A stretch of DNA of 5,987 nucleotides from JACRBK01 sp964427955. Lineage in GTDB: Bacteria; Chloroflexota; Anaerolineae; Aggregatilineales; Aggregatilineaceae. Location of the stretch: positions 1 to 5,987 of the forward strand of contig CAYRWY010000367.1 in NCBI GenBank assembly GCA_964427955.1, in the 5' to 3' direction. Positions 1 to 4,466 of the stretch are shown here, one piece after another. Position 1 is the first letter of the stretch. Each line of letters opens with the position of its first letter. Made by a program: the position numbers and the translations under genes. The notes under the pieces were generated by a model. The model was not told the origin of the DNA and did no database searches. It worked only from the letters and a program-made list of their open reading frames with translations.

Positions 1-171
1 GGTGGTTGGCGGGTAGATGCCGGTGATTACATTGAAGACGGTTGTTTTGCCCGCCCCGTTAGGCCCGATGATGCTCAAGATTTCGCCGCGCGTCAGGCTG
101 AAACTCAGGTTATCGACCGCGCGCAGCCCGCCAAAATCTCTGCTTAAAGAGGTGACTTCTAGTAAGGCCAT
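1..171 (-). CDS. livG: LivG-type ABC transporter ATP-binding protein, N-terminal fragment
   Basis: Only the first 57 codons are present; the gene runs off the left edge (the family is usually about 250 residues). The product is the cytoplasmic ATPase that powers a branched-chain amino acid type importer, normally paired with LivF. The fragment begins MALLEVTSLSRDFGG, with Phe13 at the usual A-loop position, and carries a perfect Walker A motif GPNGAGKTT at residues 36-44, followed by a VFNVITGIYPP stretch typical of LivG. The ATG at 171 is chosen because it opens this canonical N-terminus. A second ATG at 178 is in another frame. An AGAGG sequence at 186-182, overlapping the livM stop codon, can serve as ribosome-binding site. 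The gap to livM is 13 nt, so it is almost certainly cotranscribed with the permeases. Walker B and the signature motif lie outside the window. The LivG rather than LivF assignment rests on gene order and the N-terminal sequence. Confidence 0.93.
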   Translation of the reverse strand, partial: MALLEVTSLSRDFGGLRAVDNLSFSLTRGEILSIIGPNGAGKTTVFNVITGIYPPTT

Positions 172-184
172 AGGTCATTTGCCT

Positions 185-1942
185 CTACTGCGTCGCGGTC
201 GCTGGGACGCGCGCGGCAGCCTGGTCGGGGGGCGAAACCGTGGTCCCCTGGCGTCGTTCGGGAATGATGCCCGCCGGTCGCAGGATCATCATCGTGACCA
301 TCGCCACGCCCATCAAGCCATCTCGCCAATCCATGATGCGGAAGGCGGCGAGTTCGCGCTCCAGGTCTGGACCGATGGTGCCACCCAGGACCAACACCGC
401 CAGGGTGTAGACGGCCAACCCTCCGGCGATCCAGGGCAGCGGGCGGGCGGTATGCCGCCGCGTCCAGCCGATCAGGAGGACGGCGAACAGCGCCATGAGC
501 AGTCCCAGCGCAAACAGCGAGGACTGATCCAGCAGCAGCGGCGGGATCACGAAGGCCGCGACGACGGCGGCGCTTTCGAGGGCTGCCGACTGCCAGCGCT
601 GCCGGGCGTTGTAGAGATAGCTCGCCAGAATCACCCCCAGGATGACCAACGGTTCGGTGCCTTTGTAAAGGAAGGTAGGCGCCACGTCGCGCATGAGTTC
701 CGGTAGCACGACCATTCCCAGCGTGCCGATCAGCACCCCGGAGATCGATCCGCTCCCGCCCAACACGACGATGCAAAACATGATCACGGACTGCAAGAAG
801 TTGAAATTCTCTGGCGCGACGACCGTGAAGCGGCTGGCGTAGAGCACGCCCGCCACCCCGGCCCACGCCGACCCGATCACGAACGCGGCCAGCTTGATCT
901 GCGTGGTGTCGATGCCCATCGCTTCGGCGGCGAGCTGGTCTTCGCGGACGTACAACCACGCCCGCCCCAGCCGGGAACTTTGCAGCCGCCGCATCCCGAT
1001 GATGGTGAGGACGATGAAGATCAACACCAGGTAGTAGTAGGGCCGCGCATCGCGCTTGAAGGCCGCCAGGGTGAAGTCGATCCCTGCGAACTTGACCGGG
1101 TCCTGCACTTTAAAGTATTTTTCCAGGTTACCGTCGATCCCCGCCGTCAGCGCATCGCTGCGCACGGCCATGAACAGGGCAAACGCGCCTGCCACGAGGA
1201 TCAGGGCGGCCAACTGCCCGCGCACCGACACCCGCTGGCCCCGGAGGATCGAGCTGACGATGAGGGCGGCCAGCCCCATACCGATGGAGATGACGAACAG
1301 CCGGTGCGCGTCCAACAGGATGGGCGGCAGGTAATAACCGAGCGCCAGCACGCCCGCGCCGCCCCATTGCAGCAGGGGCCCATTGCGGCGCGTCATGAAC
1401 AGGTGCAGCGCCAGGATCAGCGCCAGGACGATGACCGGGACGGGCTGCACCCAGGGGAGCGGAAATTCCGGGCGGCCTGTGCCGGACAGCCCGTTCGGCC
1501 CGCCCGTGATGCCAAAGGCATTGTTGGTCACGGCCACGCGGAAGATTTCCCCAAAGGCGATGGTGACGATGCACAGGTAATCGCCGCGCAGGTGCAGGAT
1601 CGGTTTCGTGATCAGCAGGGCCGCGATCCCAGCCACCAATGCCGCGACTGGTATGGTGGCCATGATCGTGATGTGGTGCTCGATGCTCAGCACGGCGGCG
1701 GTGTAGGACCCTAGCCCGAAGAAAGCCGCGTGTCCGAGTTGGAACAGGCCCGCGTAGCCCACGATGATATTCAGGCTCAGGCCGAGCATGATGTAGATTC
1801 CGGCCAGCACGGCCACCGACATCCGCGAGCGATCCATGAACTGGAAGTAGGGCAGCGCGACGCCGAGCACCAGCAGCGTGAGATCCAGCATCCAGGGGGA
1901 AGGGCGCAGCAGGCGCTTGAAGAGTTGATCGGTCAGTCTCAT
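185..1942 (-). CDS. livM: LivM-type permease of branched-chain amino acid ABC importer, enlarged by two membrane insertions
   Basis: This is an inner-membrane channel subunit that pairs with LivH and is driven by LivG/LivF. Family landmarks are all present and in order: GYAGLFQLGHAAFFGLGSYTAA at about residues 62-83 (GYAG, GHAAFFG and GSYTAA are key), GGPNGL at 148-152, the EAA-like cytoplasmic loop SRLGRAWLYVREDQLAAEAMGI at about 323-344, VVLGGSGSISG at 392-402, and the C-terminal RPAGIIPER at 555-563. At 585 residues it is far longer than ordinary LivM. Roughly residues 163-298 and 421-534 are extra, each with about four hydrophobic segments, and the two share a PPxLLDxxxLF motif. The frame is open throughout and the core motifs flank both inserts, so this is not a frameshift artefact. 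The ATG at 1942 lies 1 nt after the livH stop, with GGAGAAGG at 1956-1949 as ribosome-binding site, indicating translational coupling. The short tail after RPAGIIPER is Pro/Ala/Gln-rich and probably cytoplasmic. Substrate specificity cannot be read from the sequence. Confidence 0.95.
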   Translation of the reverse strand: MRLTDQLFKRLLRPSPWMLDLTLLVLGVALPYFQFMDRSRMSVAVLAGIYIMLGLSLNIIVGYAGLFQLGHAAFFGLGSYTAAVLSIEHHITIMATIPVAALVAGIAALLITKPILHLRGDYLCIVTIAFGEIFRVAVTNNAFGITGGPNGLSGTGRPEFPLPWVQPVPVIVLALILALHLFMTRRNGPLLQWGGAGVLALGYYLPPILLDAHRLFVISIGMGLAALIVSSILRGQRVSVRGQLAALILVAGAFALFMAVRSDALTAGIDGNLEKYFKVQDPVKFAGIDFTLAAFKRDARPYYYLVLIFIVLTIIGMRRLQSSRLGRAWLYVREDQLAAEAMGIDTTQIKLAAFVIGSAWAGVAGVLYASRFTVVAPENFNFLQSVIMFCIVVLGGSGSISGVLIGTLGMVVLPELMRDVAPTFLYKGTEPLVILGVILASYLYNARQRWQSAALESAAVVAAFVIPPLLLDQSSLFALGLLMALFAVLLIGWTRRHTARPLPWIAGGLAVYTLAVLVLGGTIGPDLERELAAFRIMDWRDGLMGVAMVTMMILRPAGIIPERRQGTTVSPPDQAAARVPATATQ

Positions 1943-1943
1943 C

Positions 1944-2876
1944 TCACACCTTCTCCGCGAGGGTCTCGCCCAAAATGCCGGTGGGCCGCGCGATCAGGAT
2001 GACGATGAGCAGCACGTACGCAATCGCGTCCTTCCAGGATGACGCATTCGCCAGCCCGATGTCCGGGCCGTAGGCCACGACCATCGTCTCCGTGATGCCC
2101 AGGATGAAGCCACCCAGGACCGCGCCGGGGATGTTGCCGATGCCGCCGAGAATGGCCGCGATGAAGGCTTTGAGGCCGAAGGTCCAGCCCAGCGTGAAGT
2201 TGAAGTTGCCGTAATACGTGCCGATCAGGACCCCGGCCAGGCCGCCCAGGGCCGGGCCGATGCAGAACACCAGCGCGATGATCCGGTCCACGTTGATGCC
2301 CATCAGGCGCGACACGTTGTGATCGAGCGACACGGCGCGCATAGCGGTCCCGATCCGGGTCCGCTGCACGAACAAATACAACCCGATCATGACCCCGGCG
2401 CAGATGACCAGCATGAGAATTTGCAGGCCGGACAGGGAGACCTTATCGGTCAGTTTGAGATCGGGCAGTTCTTCCAGCAGGCCCTTCGGGAAGGTGCGCC
2501 AGCGCGCGTCCGACACGTTGCGCGCGATGGCTTCCAGCACGAAGGCCGCGCCCAGCGCCGAGATGATCGGCGACAGGCGGCCTGCCGACCGCAGGGGGCG
2601 GTAGGCGATGCGTTCGACGGTCAGCCCCATCAGGCCGATCAGCGCCATCACCAGCACCGAGACGATCAGGATCGCGACCAGGTCCAGATCGGTGAGACCG
2701 GCCAGCCCGGTGCTGAACAGCGCCCATCCGATCAAGGTGCCCCACATGAACATATCGCCATGCGCGAAGTTGATCAGCTTGAGCACCCCATAGACCATAG
2801 TGTAGCCGAGGGCCACCACGGCATAGAAACCGCCGATGGTAAGACCGTTAATGAGTTGCTGTAAAAATATCTCCAT
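1944..2876 (-). CDS. livH: LivH-type permease of branched-chain amino acid ABC importer
   Basis: This 310-residue polytopic membrane protein matches the usual LivH length (about 290-310). It forms the translocation channel with LivM. Recognisable family blocks are the N-terminus MEIFLQQLINGLTIGGFYA, then GYTMVYGVLKLINFAHGD at about 24-41 (LINFAHGD is the hallmark), YRPLRSAGRLSPIISALG in the first third, the cytoplasmic loop RTRIGTAMRAVSLDHN with LMGINVDR, GLKAFIAAILGGIGNIPGA near 235-255, and RPTGILGE close to the C-terminus. I take ATG 2876 as the start because the family N-terminus begins there. The in-frame ATG at 2933 would add 19 unfamiliar residues encoded across a stem-loop. The ribosome-binding site is weak (GAGAGA, then 9 nt), which suggests lower expression than the binding protein upstream. 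The gap from livK is 83 nt and the livM start follows 1 nt after the stop. Confidence 0.95.
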   Translation of the reverse strand: MEIFLQQLINGLTIGGFYAVVALGYTMVYGVLKLINFAHGDMFMWGTLIGWALFSTGLAGLTDLDLVAILIVSVLVMALIGLMGLTVERIAYRPLRSAGRLSPIISALGAAFVLEAIARNVSDARWRTFPKGLLEELPDLKLTDKVSLSGLQILMLVICAGVMIGLYLFVQRTRIGTAMRAVSLDHNVSRLMGINVDRIIALVFCIGPALGGLAGVLIGTYYGNFNFTLGWTFGLKAFIAAILGGIGNIPGAVLGGFILGITETMVVAYGPDIGLANASSWKDAIAYVLLIVILIARPTGILGETLAEKV

Positions 2877-2908
2877 GGACTCAAGTCTCTCAAGAACTAT
2901 ACGGCAAG

Positions 2909-2931
2909 GGGGCGGGTTGGACCCCCGCCCC
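2909..2931 (-). promoter_or_regulatory. GC stem-loop between binding-protein and permease genes
   Basis: A perfect 8-bp inverted repeat (GGGGCGGG at 2909-2916, CCCGCCCC at 2924-2931) surrounds a 7-nt loop. In the transcript it follows the livK stop by about 28 nt and precedes the livH start by 32 nt. No U-run follows it, so it is not a classic intrinsic terminator. Stem-loops in this position in binding-protein operons (the malE-malF spacer is the known model) protect the upstream message from 3' decay or partially attenuate transcription, giving more binding protein than permease. That role is inferred here from position and structure. Confidence 0.6.
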
Positions 2932-2959
2932 ATGTTAGCCAGCGATGGTTGAGGAGTGC

Positions 2960-4129
2960 CTATTCGGACTTTGCCACAGGCTGTTCAGCGTAGAGGGTGA
3001 TGACGCCTTCCTCATCGATCTGGTACAGCACGTGGATCGTGCCCAGGCGGTCGCCCTTCTCGTCGAAGCCGAGGATCGGGCCGCTGAGGCCGGGGAAATC
3101 TTTGAAGTCGTTGTGCAGGTAGTCGGCCAGGACTTCAGGATCGTCGCTTTGGGTCTGGTCAATCGCGTAGGAGATCACGTTGAACGCTTCGGCGGCCAAC
3201 AGCCACCAGACGCTGGCCGGGGGTTCGCCGTAGGCTTCGGTGAACGCCTTGACGAACTCGACCGCTTCGGGATAGGACAGGTCTTGTGGCAGCGGCTCGG
3301 TGGTGATAAACGCGCCCGCGGCGGCATCGGTGCCCGCGATCTGGACCAGTTCGGGGTTATTGCTGGCATTGCCCAGCATCCACTGAATATCCAGGCCCAG
3401 GTCTTTGGTCTGGCGCAGCAGCAGCCCGGCCTGCGCGTGGTAGCCGGTGAAATACACCACATCCAGCCCGGCTTTGCCGATGTTGGTCAGGATGGGCGTG
3501 AAGTCCTGGTCGTCGGGGTTGATCGCATCGAAGAAGCCGACTTCCAGCCCGGCATCTTCGGCGTACTTCTTGGTCCAATCCGCCAGGCCCTTGGCATAGG
3601 TCGAGTTGTCGTGCAAAATGCCGACCTTCTTGGCGCCCAAGACCTGCTGCATCGCATTGACGGCGAATAAGGCCTGCCGGTCGTCCAGGAAACAAACGCG
3701 GAAGAAGCGTGTAAAGCCTTTTTCGGTCAGGCGGGTGGCGGTGGACGAGGGGGTGATGTGCAGGATGCCCGCTTCGTCGTAGATTTCCGAGGCAGGTTCG
3801 GTGGCGGTCGAGTTGTACGCGCCGATCACCGCGATCACGCCCGCGTCGACCATGCGGTCGGCGACCAGGGCCGACTGCGTCGGATCACCCGCGTCGTCTT
3901 CGACTACCAGTTCCACCTGGCGGCCCAACAGGCCACCCTTCTCGTTGATCTGATCGACCAGCAGTTGGACGGCCTTTTCAAAACCTTGCCCTTCATAGGC
4001 ATAGTCGCCGGTCATAGGACCTTGCAACCCGATCTTGATGGGGTCGCTGTCCTGGGCGCTGGCGACAAAGCCCAGCGGGCCAACACAAATAGCGATCAAT
4101 ACTACAACAACTAAAACTCGCCTCATCAT
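2960..4129 (-). CDS. livK: Branched-chain amino acid type ABC transporter substrate-binding protein
   Basis: This 389-residue secreted binding protein of the Peripla_BP_6 (LivJ/LivK) family delivers ligand to LivHM. Residues 1-25 form a Sec signal peptide: MMRR, a hydrophobic core, then ASA|QD as a likely signal peptidase I site. Mature-protein hallmarks follow: IKIGLQGPMTGDYA near 31-44, GGLLGRQVELVVEDDAGDP at about 65-83, VIGAYNSTATEPAS at 101-114, HITPSSTATRLTEKGF at about 124-139, FFRVCFLDDRQ at 142-152, a DFTPILTNI block at 209-217, and VVYFTGY at 224-230. In this family the Ser/Thr stretches and the Tyr-containing block line the amino acid site. The start is ATG 4129 or the next codon (ATG 4126), with AGGAGG at 4140-4135 spaced 5 or 8 nt away. 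Cys15 lies in the signal region, but the context LIAIC lacks the small residue needed before a lipobox Cys. The ligand could be Leu/Ile/Val or another amino acid or amide; the sequence does not settle it. Confidence 0.95.
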   Translation of the reverse strand: MMRRVLVVVVLIAICVGPLGFVASAQDSDPIKIGLQGPMTGDYAYEGQGFEKAVQLLVDQINEKGGLLGRQVELVVEDDAGDPTQSALVADRMVDAGVIAVIGAYNSTATEPASEIYDEAGILHITPSSTATRLTEKGFTRFFRVCFLDDRQALFAVNAMQQVLGAKKVGILHDNSTYAKGLADWTKKYAEDAGLEVGFFDAINPDDQDFTPILTNIGKAGLDVVYFTGYHAQAGLLLRQTKDLGLDIQWMLGNASNNPELVQIAGTDAAAGAFITTEPLPQDLSYPEAVEFVKAFTEAYGEPPASVWWLLAAEAFNVISYAIDQTQSDDPEVLADYLHNDFKDFPGLSGPILGFDEKGDRLGTIHVLYQIDEEGVITLYAEQPVAKSE

Positions 4130-4134
4130 CTTTT

Positions 4135-4140
4135 CCTCCT
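4135..4140 (-). promoter_or_regulatory. Strong Shine-Dalgarno site of livK
   Basis: AGGAGG is a full consensus site, 5 nt before the first of two tandem ATG codons and 8 nt before the second. The better spacing to the second suggests translation may begin at either, changing the product by one Met. It is much stronger than the site before livH, consistent with high binding-protein output. Confidence 0.85.
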
Positions 4141-4294
4141 AGAAGAAAGAACAACCGGACGTTTTTTGCCAAAGGTTGGTACTACTCTAGCATCCCTCCT
4201 TTCCTGAAAGACGATGTGGAACGGCGGTTGGTTTGATCGCCTTGAGGTCAATCCTGCGCCGGAGCAGCAGAGATTTCCGAGGCGAGGCGGGATG

Positions 4295-4318
4295 TGATGA
4301 TATGATTTCATATCATCA
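4295..4318. promoter_or_regulatory. Perfect 11-bp-arm palindrome, likely operator
   Basis: TGATGATATGA (4295-4305) and TCATATCATCA (4308-4318) are exact reverse complements separated by two bases (TT). Perfect symmetry over 22 bases just downstream of the predicted transcription start is typical of a dimeric repressor site. The two-base centre is too tight for a full RNA hairpin, though a shorter stem with a six-base loop could form. A further GATGATA copy lies at 4328-4334. The binding protein is unknown; it does not match the operators of common regulator families that I know. Confidence 0.6.
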
Positions 4319-4340
4319 TAGAAGTCCGATGATAAGGATA

Positions 4341-4375
4341 CTCATAATTTACCTGATACTCTCGGTCAAAGTCAA
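4341..4375 (-). promoter_or_regulatory. Candidate sigma-70-type promoter of the liv operon
   Basis: Two overlapping readings exist. TTGACC (4369-4364) with a 17-nt spacer and TATGAG (4346-4341) is one. TTGACT (4375-4370) with an 18-nt spacer and TAAATT (4351-4346) is the other. Both -35 boxes match the consensus at five of six positions, while each -10 box matches at four of six. Transcription would start near 4334, leaving a leader of about 205 nt before livK. The AT-rich setting inside otherwise GC-rich DNA supports it. This is a prediction from sequence only. Confidence 0.5.
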
Positions 4376-4380
4376 CAAAG

Positions 4381-4393
4381 TATGCTGTGCATA
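4381..4393. repeat. Short inverted repeat upstream of the -35 region
   Basis: TATGC (4381-4385) and GCATA (4389-4393) flank TGT. It lies immediately upstream of the candidate -35 element, near position -50, where activators often bind. The stem is too short and AT-rich to act as a good terminator for the kinase gene. Chance occurrence is quite possible. Confidence 0.25.
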
Positions 4394-4466
4394 GTGCTCT
4401 AATGTGCGAGTTAACACTTGGGGAGGAGAATGGCGGGGGAGTATCCACGGTCTGGAAGACAACGAA

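Larger units (their letters stand above)
4130..4466 (-). other. 337-bp intergenic regulatory region and livK leader
   Basis: This gap between the kinase stop and livK is clearly more AT-rich than the genes, especially from about 4295 to 4420. It holds a candidate promoter (4341-4375), a strong palindrome (4295-4318) with an extra half-site (4328-4334), a small inverted repeat upstream of the promoter (4381-4393), and the livK ribosome-binding site. I see no intrinsic terminator for the kinase gene, so readthrough from it cannot be excluded. The stretch 4141-4290 shows no tRNA, no known riboswitch and no convincing stem-loop. It has a second AGGAGG at 4200-4195 directly abutting an ATG that opens only a three-codon frame. 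Confidence 0.7.

Noticed and set aside
17..1714. Long plus-strand open frames opposite livM, including 17-706 and 980-1714
   Set aside because: They are antisense to a well-supported permease. The translations are rich in Arg, Gln, His, Asp and Gly with no recognisable family motif, as expected of shadow frames in GC-rich DNA.
2319..2864. A 181-codon plus-strand frame opposite livH
   Set aside because: It is a shadow of livH: Gln/Asp/His/Arg-rich with no domain-like pattern.
2877..2933. N-terminal extension of LivH from the ATG at 2933
   Set aside because: The 19 extra residues are unlike the family, and the sequence coding for them contains the GC stem-loop. The family N-terminus starts at the Met encoded at 2876.
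2945..3670. A 241-codon plus-strand frame opposite livK
   Set aside because: Its translation looks more protein-like than the other shadows, but it is fully antisense to a binding protein with family motifs throughout, and I recognise no domain in it.
4182..4200. Second AGGAGG followed by ATG in the livK leader, a possible three-codon minigene (Met-Leu-Glu-stop)
   Set aside because: The Shine-Dalgarno abuts the ATG with almost no spacing, so initiation is unlikely; it is more probably a chance purine run.
4376..4400. Intrinsic terminator for the kinase gene at the TATGC-TGT-GCATA repeat
   Set aside because: The stem is only 5 bp with a 3-nt loop and is followed by a mixed CTTTGTT rather than a U-run, too weak to call.
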